From positions 558,001-622,000 of the forward strand of contig NZ_OY762655.1 of the NCBI RefSeq assembly GCF_963666255.1: 64,000 bases of DNA, in the 5' to 3' direction. Position numbers and translations under genes: made by a program. This DNA is from an uncultured Propionivibrio sp. (GTDB lineage Bacteria; Pseudomonadota; Gammaproteobacteria; Burkholderiales; Rhodocyclaceae). The notes below the pieces were generated by a model. It saw only the letters and a program-made list of their open reading frames with translations, searched no databases and was not told the origin of the DNA. This document shows positions 48,620 to 57,431 of the stretch, one piece after another; position 1 is the stretch's first letter; every line of letters begins with the position of its first letter.

Positions 48620-49279
48620 TCAGACCAGCGCGGCGACGCGCTCCTTGAAGCGGGCCACGCCACATTCCGGCGAGGTCAGCACCGGAATCGCCGGCTTTTC
48701 CATGCTTTCCATGACGCGCGCCATCGAGGCCTGCGCCAGGACAACGACATCGGCCTTGGCCAGCGCCTCGCGCAAACCAGCCGACACGATCCGGTCATGC
48801 GTGGCGTTGTCGCCGGCCAGCAGCGCAACAAAAGCTTCCGACATCAGGGTCGGCATGATGTCGAGATCCCGGCCGGCTTCGGCAGCCTTGCGCCGGATGA
48901 ATTCAAGCGTCGGCTTGAGCGTCGTCTCGACGGTCGCCAGCACGGCAACGCGCTTGCCCTGCGAAATGGCGGCATCGACCATCGCTTCGTCGATCCGCGT
49001 GACGAGCATATTGGTCAGCGGCCGGCATTGCTCGACACTGGCGCCGATCGACGAACACGCCGTCATGAACGCCGCGCACCCGGCGCGTTCGGCCGCCTGC
49101 ACATAGCCGGCGATGCGGGCGTTGATCGCCGGCGTCGGACCGCCGTTCTTCATGACGTCGCGGATCATCGAATCCTCGACGATATGCATGATTTCAACTT
49201 CCGGCATGATCTTGGCGGAGAGATTCTGGAACAAGCCCAGCGTCGCGGCGCTGGTATGAAAAATAGCTGCCTTGGTCAT
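48620..49279 (-). CDS. Asp/Glu racemase-superfamily protein
   Basis: 219 residues of the aspartate/glutamate/hydantoin racemase fold. The first active-site cysteine is present (FMTACSSIGAS), but where the second usually stands the sequence reads VVLAQASMARV, with Ala. A one-cysteine member may be an isomerase or decarboxylase-like enzyme rather than a two-base racemase. AAAGG site before the ATG. Substrate unknown. Confidence 0.82.
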   Translation of the reverse strand: MTKAAIFHTSAATLGLFQNLSAKIMPEVEIMHIVEDSMIRDVMKNGGPTPAINARIAGYVQAAERAGCAAFMTACSSIGASVEQCRPLTNMLVTRIDEAMVDAAISQGKRVAVLATVETTLKPTLEFIRRKAAEAGRDLDIMPTLMSEAFVALLAGDNATHDRIVSAGLREALAKADVVVLAQASMARVMESMEKPAIPVLTSPECGVARFKERVAALV

Positions 49280-49334
49280 TTCTGAAACCTTTCAATAGAA
49301 GCTGGAGATCGCCCGAAGGCGGCCCGCAGACCGC

Positions 49335-49649
49335 TCAGATCACATCCTGCGTGATCTTCAGCGTCGTTTTTTCGAGGTACTCCTTGATCGCCGCACGAAA
49401 CTCGACGACATGCGCCGGACCGGCCACATGCGCCCGGAAATCGTCGAGCGACTTCCAGCGTTCGGTGATCACGACCATGTCCGGGTCGAGTTGCTGGTTC
49501 GGCAGACCGAAGTCGACATCGATCGTCGGCGAATATTCAAGACAGCCGGGCTCCTTGGCCAGCACCTTCGGCGCCAGCACGCGATAGACATCGAGCGCCT
49601 TGTCGCGCAGCCCCGGCTTGATCGATGCGAATGCAAGTACATGAATCAT
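49335..49649 (-). CDS. Antibiotic biosynthesis monooxygenase (ABM) domain protein
   Basis: 104-residue single ABM domain (YgiN-like): VLAFASIKPGLRDKALDVY, PGCLEYSPTID, ITERWKSLDDFRAHV. Members act as cofactor-free quinol oxidases or small binding proteins. AAAGGA site before the ATG. Role in the island unknown. Confidence 0.85.
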   Translation of the reverse strand: MIHVLAFASIKPGLRDKALDVYRVLAPKVLAKEPGCLEYSPTIDVDFGLPNQQLDPDMVVITERWKSLDDFRAHVAGPAHVVEFRAAIKEYLEKTTLKITQDVI

Positions 49650-49679
49650 TTTCTTGTCCTTTAGCGAAGGTCGGCGATC

Positions 49680-51548
49680 TCAAAGAAAACCGAGCGAAAT
49701 CCACGGGAAGACAGCGACGACGATAAGGCCGAGCACGAGTGCCGCCAGATAGGCGCCGATGTACGGAATACCTTCGTCCGGATGAACCTTGCTGACCGCG
49801 CAACAGCCGTAGTAACCGACGCCGAAGGGCGGCGAGAACAGGCCCGTACCCATTGCCAGGATCACCACCATCGAGTAATGGACGTCGTGGATGCCCATTT
49901 CTCGCGCGATCGGGAAGAGCAAGGGGCCGAACAGCACGATCGCCGGGATGCCTTCGAGCACGCTGCCGAGGATGATGAAGACGACGATCGAGACCGCCAT
50001 GAAGGTCTTGGCACCGCCGAGGCTCTTCATGATCGCCGCCAGATCCTGCGAGAAGCCGGACTGGGTCAGTCCCCAGGCCATCGCGGTGGCGCAGCCGATG
50101 ATGAAGAGAATCGCGCCCGACAGGCAGGCGGTATCGATCAACATCGTGACGGCCCGGCGAAAATCGAACTGGCGGTAGATCAGCAGTCCGGCAAGCAGCG
50201 AATAGGCAATGCCGATCGTCGACACCTCGGTCGCCGTCGCAATCCCGTCAATCACCGCGAAGCGGATCAGGAAGGGCAGCACCAACGCCGGCAGCGCAAT
50301 GACGAACATGCGACCGATCTCGCTGCGGTTGTAGCGTTTGACGTTGCTGAGATCCTCGTTGCGGTTGCGCCACCAGACGACGACGCACAACGCGAGGCCG
50401 CAGATCACGCCGGGCAGCAGGCCGCCAGTGAAGAGCGCCGCGATGGAAACGCCGGTCACCGAACCGATCGTAATCAGCACGATGCTCGGCGGCACCGTCT
50501 CGGTCTGCGCGCCGGTTACCGACAGCAGCGCGACCAGATCGCCGGGCTTGGCACCGCGTTCCTTCATCTCGGGGAAGAGTACCGGCGCGACGGCGGCCTG
50601 GTCGGCCGTCTTCGAACCGGAAATGCCGGAAACGAGGTACATCGCGCCAATCAGCACGTATGACAGGCCGCCCTTGACGTGACCGAGCAGGCTGGCGAGG
50701 AAGCGCACCATGGCGCGCGCCATGCCGGTCATCTCGATCAGGAGACCGAGGTAGACGAAAAGCGGCACCGCCAGCAGCACGAGGTGCGACATCCCCTCCT
50801 CGACCCGGCCGACCATCACCGGCAGCGGCGTGCGCGTCGTCAGCGCGAGATACCCGAAGGTCGCCAGCGCAAACGAGAAGGCGATCGGCACTCCGGCGAA
50901 GACGTTGATGCCGACGATGCCGACGAAGAAGATCAACAGGTTGAGCTTGCCCAGGGACTTGAGCGCCGGACCAAAGAAATAGAAGGCCGCGACCAGCGCG
51001 CCGACCGTGATCACCGACACCAGCACGTCACGCGAACGACCGTGGATCGAGAGGCGCAGGAAGGCGGTGACGATCATCAGCGCACAACCGAGCGGAATCG
51101 CGATGGCATGCCAGAGCTTGCTGATCTCGAGCGCGGGCGTCGTGATGAACGCCTCGTCCTGCGCGTATTCCCAGGCCGGCCAGACAAAGAGCAGCAGGAA
51201 AGCCAGCGAAGCGACGACACTGAAGGTCTCGACCAGGATCTGGCGGTCTTTCGACAGCTTCGAGACGATCGCCGTCATGCGCATATGCGCGCCGCGGCGC
51301 AAGGCGACGACGGCGCCCAGCATCGACAGCCAAAGGAACAGCATCGAGGCGAGCTCGTCCGACCAGACGATCGGCATGTGGAAGACATAGCGCGACACCA
51401 CCCCGGAGAAGAGCACGACGATCTCGGCCAGCACGATCACGGCCGCGATGTACTCGATGCTTACCCCGAGCGCCTTGTCGAAGGCGACGAGTCCCCTCCT
51501 CCTGCCACTGGCATCATCCAGCGGCAGGACAACAGACGACGATTGCAT
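49680..51548 (-). CDS. TRAP transporter fused DctQM permease
   Basis: 622 residues. Residues about 20-185 are the four-helix DctQ subunit (VVSRYVFHMPIVWSDELASM); residues about 195-620 are the large DctM subunit (FVGIVGINVFAGVPIAFSF; LYLGLLIEMTGMARAMV; SPPFGVGYYG). Imports an organic acid driven by an ion gradient, together with the DctP protein encoded 14 bases upstream. AGGAGA site before the ATG. Confidence 0.95.
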   Translation of the reverse strand: MQSSSVVLPLDDASGRRRGLVAFDKALGVSIEYIAAVIVLAEIVVLFSGVVSRYVFHMPIVWSDELASMLFLWLSMLGAVVALRRGAHMRMTAIVSKLSKDRQILVETFSVVASLAFLLLFVWPAWEYAQDEAFITTPALEISKLWHAIAIPLGCALMIVTAFLRLSIHGRSRDVLVSVITVGALVAAFYFFGPALKSLGKLNLLIFFVGIVGINVFAGVPIAFSFALATFGYLALTTRTPLPVMVGRVEEGMSHLVLLAVPLFVYLGLLIEMTGMARAMVRFLASLLGHVKGGLSYVLIGAMYLVSGISGSKTADQAAVAPVLFPEMKERGAKPGDLVALLSVTGAQTETVPPSIVLITIGSVTGVSIAALFTGGLLPGVICGLALCVVVWWRNRNEDLSNVKRYNRSEIGRMFVIALPALVLPFLIRFAVIDGIATATEVSTIGIAYSLLAGLLIYRQFDFRRAVTMLIDTACLSGAILFIIGCATAMAWGLTQSGFSQDLAAIMKSLGGAKTFMAVSIVVFIILGSVLEGIPAIVLFGPLLFPIAREMGIHDVHYSMVVILAMGTGLFSPPFGVGYYGCCAVSKVHPDEGIPYIGAYLAALVLGLIVVAVFPWISLGFL

Positions 51549-51562
51549 CAGGTCTCTCCTGG

Positions 51563-52588
51563 TCAGGACAACTTGCCGACGGATTGCTCCAGGTAACCCC
51601 AGGCTTCCTCACCAAACTTCTTGCGCCATTCCTCATAGAAACCGGCCTTCTTGAGCGCGGCGCGGAAGCTCTCCGGCGACGGCGAATTGAAGACCATGCC
51701 CTTGGCCTTGAGGTCGGCCATCGTCGAATCGTTGAGGGCGCGCACGTCGGCACGCTCCTTGATGACAGCATCATTGAAGGCGGTCGACAGGATCTTCTGC
51801 AGGTCCGGCGGCAGACCCTTCCAGGCGCGGCCGTTGATGATCATCCACCAGCCGTCCCACATGTGGTTGGTCAGCGAGCAGTACTTCTGCACTTCGTACA
51901 TCTTGGCGATCTGGATGATCGACAGCGGATTTTCCTGGGCGTCATAGACCTTGGTCTGCAGCGCCGTGTAGAGCTCGGCGAACTGCAGGCTGCCCGGCGC
52001 GGCGCCGAGGCCCTTGAACATCGACACTGGCAGCGGGCTGACCGGCACGCGGATCTTCAGACCGGCCATGTCGGCGACGCTGTTGATCGGCTTGCTGCTG
52101 GTGGTGATATGACGGAAGCCGTTGTCCCAGACCTTTTCGAGCGCGTACAGGCCGGCCTTTTCCAGTTGCGTGCGGACGTGTGCACCAACCTTGCCGTCCA
52201 TCGCCGCCCAGACCTGGTTGTAATCGGCGAAGGCGAAGCCGATGGCATTGATCGCCGCGACCGGCACCAGCGTCGACAAGCCAAGCGAGGCCGGCGTATA
52301 CATTTCGATACCGCCGCTTCTCACCTGCGACAGCATGTCGTTGTCGCCACCCATCTGGCCGTTCGGGAAAATCTTGACTTCGAGGCGTCCGTTCGATTCC
52401 TTGAAGACGCGGTCGGCAGCTTCCTGCGCACGGATATGCAGCGGGTGATTGGTCGGCTGGTTGTGGCCGAATTTGAACGAGAACTCCGGTGCGGCAGCGC
52501 GGGCGAAGCCCGGAATGGCACCGACGGCGGCGACGACCGGCGCGGCCGCCAGCGTGCGCAGAACGTTACGACGAGAAGAATTGACCAT
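51563..52588 (-). CDS. TRAP transporter substrate-binding protein DctP
   Basis: 341 residues. A twin-arginine-type leader SRRNVLRTLAAAPVV ends near ARA, then the DctP fold: FSFKFGHNQPTNHP, GRLEVKIFPNGQMGGD, and the carboxylate-binding Arg in GLKIRVPVSPL. AAGGAGG supports ATG 52588. Ligand unknown; context suggests an acid sugar or keto acid. Confidence 0.94.
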   Translation of the reverse strand: MVNSSRRNVLRTLAAAPVVAAVGAIPGFARAAAPEFSFKFGHNQPTNHPLHIRAQEAADRVFKESNGRLEVKIFPNGQMGGDNDMLSQVRSGGIEMYTPASLGLSTLVPVAAINAIGFAFADYNQVWAAMDGKVGAHVRTQLEKAGLYALEKVWDNGFRHITTSSKPINSVADMAGLKIRVPVSPLPVSMFKGLGAAPGSLQFAELYTALQTKVYDAQENPLSIIQIAKMYEVQKYCSLTNHMWDGWWMIINGRAWKGLPPDLQKILSTAFNDAVIKERADVRALNDSTMADLKAKGMVFNSPSPESFRAALKKAGFYEEWRKKFGEEAWGYLEQSVGKLS

Positions 52589-52636
52589 GATGACGCCTCC
52601 TTGAATATTGAATCGTTGATATCCCGACAAACCCGA

Positions 52637-52665
52637 GGAACGGCCCCCGATCAACCCACCGTTCC
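52637..52665 (-). other. Hairpin in the BKACE-dctP intergenic leader
   Basis: Seven-base stem GGAACGG / CCGTTCC with a 15-base loop in the 119-base gap. No T run. It may tune the ratio of binding protein to enzyme by mRNA processing. Confidence 0.35.
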
Positions 52666-52707
52666 TGTCCCGTTACGAACGACCTGCAAGCCTGAAACGC
52701 CTGACGC

Positions 52708-53514
52708 TCAAGCCAGCAGCACTGCTTTGGCTTCCGCGACCGTCGCGATCGAGAAACCGTTGTCTTCCAGCTCGGCGCGCAGGGCCTTGACCAGTTCGAC
52801 GTTACGTTGCGCAATCTTGCCGTCATAGCGGCGCGAGTCCTCGAAACCAACCCGGACAACGGCGCCACCGAGCTTCGCCACCTCGACATGCTGCGAGAAA
52901 TCGGCGCTGTTGATCAGATTGGCGCCCCAATGACTGCCCGTCGGCACCTGATCGCGCAAATACGACAGGATCGCCGGATGGTAAGGCATGCCCCAGTTGA
53001 GATTGCAGACGAAGCTGAAATTGCACGGCGGCGTCAGCAGCCCCTGCTTGAGCAGGTTCAGCGCGCAATCCATGTTGCCGGTGTCAAAGATTTCCATCGA
53101 CGGCTTGATCTTCAGATCGGCCATGATCCCGATCCACTTGCGGATGTCGGGCACGCTGTTGATGTAGACCTTGTCGCCGAAATTGAGCGTGCCGATGTTG
53201 AGCGAGGCAATCTGCGCATGCGGGTTGGCGGCCGGATAGGTGCGCTCTTCCGCCGTCATCGTCGAAATGCCGCCCGTAGACGCCTCAATGATGATGTCGC
53301 TGCCGGCGCGGATCAACTCGCAAGTCCGGTTGAAGCACTGCATGTCGGCCGTCAGTGCGCCCTTCTCGTCGCGCGCATGCATGTGCACGACGGCGGCGCC
53401 GGCGGCGGCGCATTCAAAGGTCTGTTCGGCAATGGCTTCCGGCGATACCGGATTGCCTTCGCCCAATCCCCAGCCACCGGTCGGGGCCAGGGCAATGATG
53501 ATTTTTTTCTGCAT
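52708..53514 (-). CDS. BKACE family (3-keto-5-aminohexanoate cleavage-like) enzyme
   Basis: 268 residues of DUF849/BKACE. The metal site is VVHMHARDEKG with further ligands at SHWGANLI and the catalytic region IIIEASTGGIS. These enzymes cleave beta-keto acids with acetyl-CoA. The substrate varies widely across the family and cannot be read from motifs. First gene of the island, with a strong promoter upstream. Confidence 0.92.
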   Translation of the reverse strand: MQKKIIIALAPTGGWGLGEGNPVSPEAIAEQTFECAAAGAAVVHMHARDEKGALTADMQCFNRTCELIRAGSDIIIEASTGGISTMTAEERTYPAANPHAQIASLNIGTLNFGDKVYINSVPDIRKWIGIMADLKIKPSMEIFDTGNMDCALNLLKQGLLTPPCNFSFVCNLNWGMPYHPAILSYLRDQVPTGSHWGANLINSADFSQHVEVAKLGGAVVRVGFEDSRRYDGKIAQRNVELVKALRAELEDNGFSIATVAEAKAVLLA

Positions 53515-53587
53515 GGATGACGCTCCGCGAGAATGGTTTGACCCACATCAGACCTGTTTTCGCCAGACATCCGATGTGTGTTGTCGT

Positions 53588-53615
53588 ATTTTCCATTCAG
53601 CCGGCTTTTTGTCAA
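53588..53615 (-). promoter_or_regulatory. Promoter of the catabolic island
   Basis: On the minus strand TTGACA (53610-53615) and GAAAAT (53588-53593) with a 16-base spacer, about 75 bases before the BKACE start. The -35 is perfect and partly inside a GGCTT/AAGCC dyad. Confidence 0.6.
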
Positions 53616-53628
53616 GCCTTTTTGCAGT

Positions 53629-53643
53629 CTTTTGTAACAAAAG
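53629..53643. promoter_or_regulatory. Perfect palindrome, candidate GntR operator
   Basis: CTTTTGTAACAAAAG is a perfect 7+1+7 inverted repeat, 13 bases upstream of the -35 of the island promoter. FadR-type regulators bind GT-N-AC-centred palindromes of this style, and such a regulator is encoded at the other end of the island. Confidence 0.55.
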
Positions 53644-53727
53644 CGACACGCTCTGTAACCGACGGCGGCTCAAAATGTCGCATGCGCCGCCGCCACGCCG
53701 CGACTCAGGGAGCGCGGCGGACAGACA

Positions 53728-54207
53728 TCAGTCGGGGCGTTCGATCAGTGCGATCGCGTCGCAGGAGATTCCCTCTTCCCGGCCAACGAAGCCGAGACGT
53801 TCGCCGGTCTTGGCCTTGACATTGACGCAGGCGTCGGCGATGCCCAGATCGGCGGCGATGCACGTCACCATGGCGGGGATGTGCGGCGCCATCTTCGGCC
53901 GCTGCGCATTGATCGTCGAATCGACATTGACGATGCGCCACCCGACGGTCGTCAGCATGTCGCGCGCCGCCCGCAGCAGCACGCGACTGTCGGCGCCGCG
54001 ATAACGCTCGTCGGTATCCGGGAAATGACGGCCGATATCGCCGAGACCGGCGGCGCCGAGCAAGGCATCGATGATCGCGTGGAGGAGCACATCGGCATCG
54101 GAATGACCGAGCAGGCCGCGCTCGTGCGGAATCTCGATGCCGCCGATGATCAGTTTGCGCCCTGCCGCCAAGGCATGGATATCCGATCCCTGACCCACCC
54201 GAATCAT
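53728..54207 (-). CDS. ispF: 2-C-methyl-D-erythritol 2,4-cyclodiphosphate synthase
   Basis: 159 residues of the MEP isoprenoid pathway enzyme. Metal site GQGSDIHAL and [27 protein letters not shown], then [17 protein letters not shown] 54207 overlaps the ispD stop as ATGA and has a GGGAG site. Confidence 0.97.
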   Translation of the reverse strand: MIRVGQGSDIHALAAGRKLIIGGIEIPHERGLLGHSDADVLLHAIIDALLGAAGLGDIGRHFPDTDERYRGADSRVLLRAARDMLTTVGWRIVNVDSTINAQRPKMAPHIPAMVTCIAADLGIADACVNVKAKTGERLGFVGREEGISCDAIALIERPD

Positions 54208-54893
54208 GGCTTTCTCCCTTTCAGAATCCATTCCGCTAGCAAAAGATCGGCGGGATACGTCACCTTGAGATTGGTGACATCCGAACGCACGAGGCGTGGC
54301 GTGAAACCCGCCGCCTCCAGCGCCGACGCTTCGTCGGTCACAGCTTTCGTGGACGCCAGCGCCCGGCGCAACCGCCCGAAACGGAACATCTGCGGCGTCT
54401 GCGCCTGCCACAAGCCGTCGCGCGGTTCGGTCGCCGCGATGCGCTGCTGCGGGTCGGCACGCTTGAGCGTATCGGCCACCGGCACCGCGAGAATGCCGCC
54501 GACCGGATCCTCGTCCAGTTCGGCGAGTTGCCGCTCGAGCAAATCGAGCGAAAGACAAGGGCGTGCGGCGTCGTGGACAAGCACCCAATCGTCCTCGCCA
54601 AGCGTCGCGGACAGGGCATCCAGACCGTTGGCGACACTCTCTGCCCGTGTCGCACCGCCGCAATAGACCGGATGCAATTTGTGACCGAGCGCCGACCAGT
54701 CCTCGGCCGCCCACCACTCATCGCCGGGCGACAGCACGACCCAGACTTCCTCGATACGGGGACAGGCACACAAGACGGCCAGCGCGTGATGGATCACCGG
54801 CCGACCGGCCAGCGGCAGATACTGCTTGGGCGTCTCGGCGCCGAAGCGGGCGCCGCTGCCAGCAGCAGGCACCAGAGCGAAATAACGTGACAT
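54204..54893 (-). CDS. ispD: 2-C-methyl-D-erythritol 4-phosphate cytidylyltransferase
   Basis: 229 residues. CTP-binding [30 protein letters not shown] and the C-terminal [11 protein letters not shown] are exact for IspD. Coupled to ispF. Divergent from the amrB gene by about 80 bases. Confidence 0.97.
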   Translation of the reverse strand: MSRYFALVPAAGSGARFGAETPKQYLPLAGRPVIHHALAVLCACPRIEEVWVVLSPGDEWWAAEDWSALGHKLHPVYCGGATRAESVANGLDALSATLGEDDWVLVHDAARPCLSLDLLERQLAELDEDPVGGILAVPVADTLKRADPQQRIAATEPRDGLWQAQTPQMFRFGRLRRALASTKAVTDEASALEAAGFTPRLVRSDVTNLKVTYPADLLLAEWILKGRKP

Positions 54894-54974
54894 CCGCGCA
54901 TTCTAGCGGAAAGCGGCAGCCGGCTTGCAATTGGCGGTGTCCGACCCATAATGGGGGCAGACGAGGAGACCACC

Positions 54975-55796
54975 ATGGACACACGCGTGCGCCCCGCGGC
55001 CGTCGCCGGCGCTTTTTATCCCGAGAAACCATCGACACTCGAAGAACAACTGAGAAAACTCCTGGACGGCGCGCCACGCCTCCCCCTTGCCACGCCCAAG
55101 GCAATCATCGTCCCGCACGCCGGCTACATTTATTCCGGCCCGGTCGCAGCCAGTATTTACGCCCCCCTGCGCCGGCTCAGCAGCACGATCCACCGTGTCG
55201 TCCTGCTTGGCCCGACACACCGCGTCGCCATCAACGGCCTGGCCGTCCCCTCGTGTGAGGCCTTCGAAACCCCCCTGGGCGAGGTTCCGGTCGACCTGGA
55301 GGCGATTGCCGCGCTCGCCGACCTGCCGCAAGTCGGTATCAACGACGCGGCCCACGCTCAGGAACACGCGCTCGAAGTTCAGCTCCCTTTCCTGATCGAA
55401 ACACTGGAACGCTTCACGCTCGTCCCCCTGGTCGTCGGACGCGCCAGCCCGGAGGAGGTCGCGGAAGTGATCGAACGCCTGTGGGGCGGGGATGAAACGC
55501 TGATCGTGGTCAGTTCGGACCTTTCGCACTACCTGCCGTATGAAAGCGCCTGGTCGATCGACGGACAGACGGCTCAGGCCATCGTCGCCCTCGAAGCGAA
55601 TCTGACGCCGCACCAGGCCTGCGGCGCCGCCCCCATCAACGGCATGCTCGACGTCGCCCGGCGACACGGCCTGCACGTCCGCATGATCGACCTGCGCAAC
55701 TCCGGCGATACCGCCGGCGACAAATCACGCGTCGTCGGTTACGGCGCATTCGCCTTCTTCGAAGCTGCGCCGGAGACTCCACGCCATGAGCACTGA
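54975..55796 (+). CDS. amrB: AmmeMemoRadiSam system protein B (MEMO1 family)
   Basis: 273 residues of the MEMO1 fold, related to extradiol dioxygenases: VRPAAVAGAFYPEKP, IVPHAGYIYSGPVAASIY with metal-type His, and VVSSDLSHYLPYE. ATG 54975 follows GAGGAG; an earlier in-frame ATG at 54951 lacks one. Overlaps amrA by 11 bases. The function of the three-gene system is unknown. Confidence 0.94.
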   Translation: MDTRVRPAAVAGAFYPEKPSTLEEQLRKLLDGAPRLPLATPKAIIVPHAGYIYSGPVAASIYAPLRRLSSTIHRVVLLGPTHRVAINGLAVPSCEAFETPLGEVPVDLEAIAALADLPQVGINDAAHAQEHALEVQLPFLIETLERFTLVPLVVGRASPEEVAEVIERLWGGDETLIVVSSDLSHYLPYESAWSIDGQTAQAIVALEANLTPHQACGAAPINGMLDVARRHGLHVRMIDLRNSGDTAGDKSRVVGYGAFAFFEAAPETPRHEH

Positions 55797-56334
55797 CGTC
55801 TTGGGGGCAAGCCTGCTGAGCCTCGCACGCAACGCGATCGGGCATCGGTTTTCGCTGCCGACCAGACCGGTGACGCAACTGCCGGAACACCGCCAGCCGG
55901 CGGCGACCTTTGTCACGCTGACGCAGCACGGCGAATTGCGCGGCTGCATCGGCAGCCTCGAAGCGCACCGTCCGCTGGCCGAGGACGTCAACGAAAACGC
56001 GCTCGCCGCCGCCTTTCGCGACCCGCGTTTTGCACCGCTCCGGGCCGAGGAATTCGAACTGACGCGCATCGAAGTCTCGCTGCTGACACCGGCAACACCG
56101 CTGCGCTTCAGCGATGAAGGCGATGCGCTGCGCCAGCTCCAACCCGACCGTGACGGCATCATCCTGCAGCACGGACGCCGTCGCGCCACCTTCCTGCCGC
56201 AGGTCTGGGCGTCCTTGCCGACCCCCGAGCTGTTTCTCCGGCAACTCAAACGCAAGGCCGGACTGCCGGAGGATTTCTGGGATTCCGACCTTGCCTTGTT
56301 CCGCTACCACGTGCGCAAATGGAAAGAAGCATGA
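55786..56334 (+). CDS. amrA: AmmeMemoRadiSam system protein A (AMMECR1 family)
   Basis: 182 residues of the AMMECR1 domain, with the hallmark LRGCIGSLEAHRPL and FRDPRFAPLRAEEF. Its stop overlaps the amrS start (ATGA). Biochemical role unknown; always seen with the MEMO and radical-SAM partners. Confidence 0.94.
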   Translation: MSTDVLGASLLSLARNAIGHRFSLPTRPVTQLPEHRQPAATFVTLTQHGELRGCIGSLEAHRPLAEDVNENALAAAFRDPRFAPLRAEEFELTRIEVSLLTPATPLRFSDEGDALRQLQPDRDGIILQHGRRRATFLPQVWASLPTPELFLRQLKRKAGLPEDFWDSDLALFRYHVRKWKEA

Positions 56335-57431
56335 GCCCCCCCGAATCGAACCATCCCGCCCGTTGGTGGCATGCGCTGCCGCACGAAGAAGGCAAGCCGG
56401 CGCGCATCCAGTGTGATCTGTGCCCACGTGACTGCCGCTTGCAGGACGACCAGCGCGGCGCCTGTTTCGTACGAAAAAACGTCGGCGGCCAGATGCAACT
56501 GACCACCTACGGCCGTTCGTCCGGCTTCTGCATCGATCCGATCGAAAAGAAGCCGCTCAACCACTTCTTTCCCGGTTCGTCGGTGCTGTCCTTCGGCACC
56601 GCCGGATGCAACCTGAACTGCAAGTTCTGCCAGAACTGGGATATTTCAAAATCGCGCGACACCGACCGGCTCACCGATGCCGCCAGCCCGGACGGCATCG
56701 CCGCCGCGGCCGCGGCCTACGGTGCGCAGTCCGTCGCCTTCACCTACAACGACCCGGTCATCTTCGCCGAATATGCCATCGACACGGCGCGCGCCTGCCA
56801 CCGCCGCAACATCCGCACCGTCGCCGTCACCGCCGGCTACATGCGCGCCGAACCGGCGCGCGAGTTCTATTCGGTGATGGATGCCGCCAATGTCGACCTC
56901 AAGGCCTTCTCGGAGGAGTTCTACGTCGGTCTCTGCGGCGGCCACCTGCAACCGGTCCTCGACCTGCTCTGCTACATCCGCCACGAAACCGACTGCTGGC
57001 TTGAAATCACGACACTGCTCATTCCCGGCAAAAACGACTCGATCAAGGAACTCTCGGCCCTGTCGTCGTGGGTGGCCGACACGCTCGGGCCGGACGTGCC
57101 GCTGCACTTTACCGCCTTCCATCCCGACTGGCACCTGCAGGACCTGCCGCGTACGCCGCCATCGACCCTGAGCCGCGCCCGCCGCATCGCAATGGATGCC
57201 GGATTGCACTACGTCTACACCGGCAACATCCGCGACAGCGAAGGCGGCACGACGTTCTGCCCAACCTGCCATGCGGCGCTGATCGAACGCGATTGGCATG
57301 ACATCCGCCAGTGCGATCTGCCGCGCGACGGACGCTGCCCACACTGCCAGACGCAGATCTCGGGCCGTTTCGGCACCTTTGGCAAACCGTTCGGCGCCCA
57401 GCGTCTGCCGATCCGGATCGCCCGGCGATGA
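56331..57431 (+). CDS. amrS: AmmeMemoRadiSam system radical SAM enzyme
   Basis: 366 residues. Before the radical domain is a cysteine group CDLCPRDCRL...GACFVRKN; the 4Fe-4S motif is CNLNCKFCQNW; the C-terminus carries two CxxC pairs (CPTCHAAL, CPHCQTQI) like a zinc ribbon. Related to pyruvate-formate-lyase activases. ATG 56331 overlaps amrA; GGAAAG is the ribosome site. Its stop overlaps the next gene's ATG, so a fourth protein is coupled to the trio. Confidence 0.94.
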   Translation: MSPPESNHPARWWHALPHEEGKPARIQCDLCPRDCRLQDDQRGACFVRKNVGGQMQLTTYGRSSGFCIDPIEKKPLNHFFPGSSVLSFGTAGCNLNCKFCQNWDISKSRDTDRLTDAASPDGIAAAAAAYGAQSVAFTYNDPVIFAEYAIDTARACHRRNIRTVAVTAGYMRAEPAREFYSVMDAANVDLKAFSEEFYVGLCGGHLQPVLDLLCYIRHETDCWLEITTLLIPGKNDSIKELSALSSWVADTLGPDVPLHFTAFHPDWHLQDLPRTPPSTLSRARRIAMDAGLHYVYTGNIRDSEGGTTFCPTCHAALIERDWHDIRQCDLPRDGRCPHCQTQISGRFGTFGKPFGAQRLPIRIARR

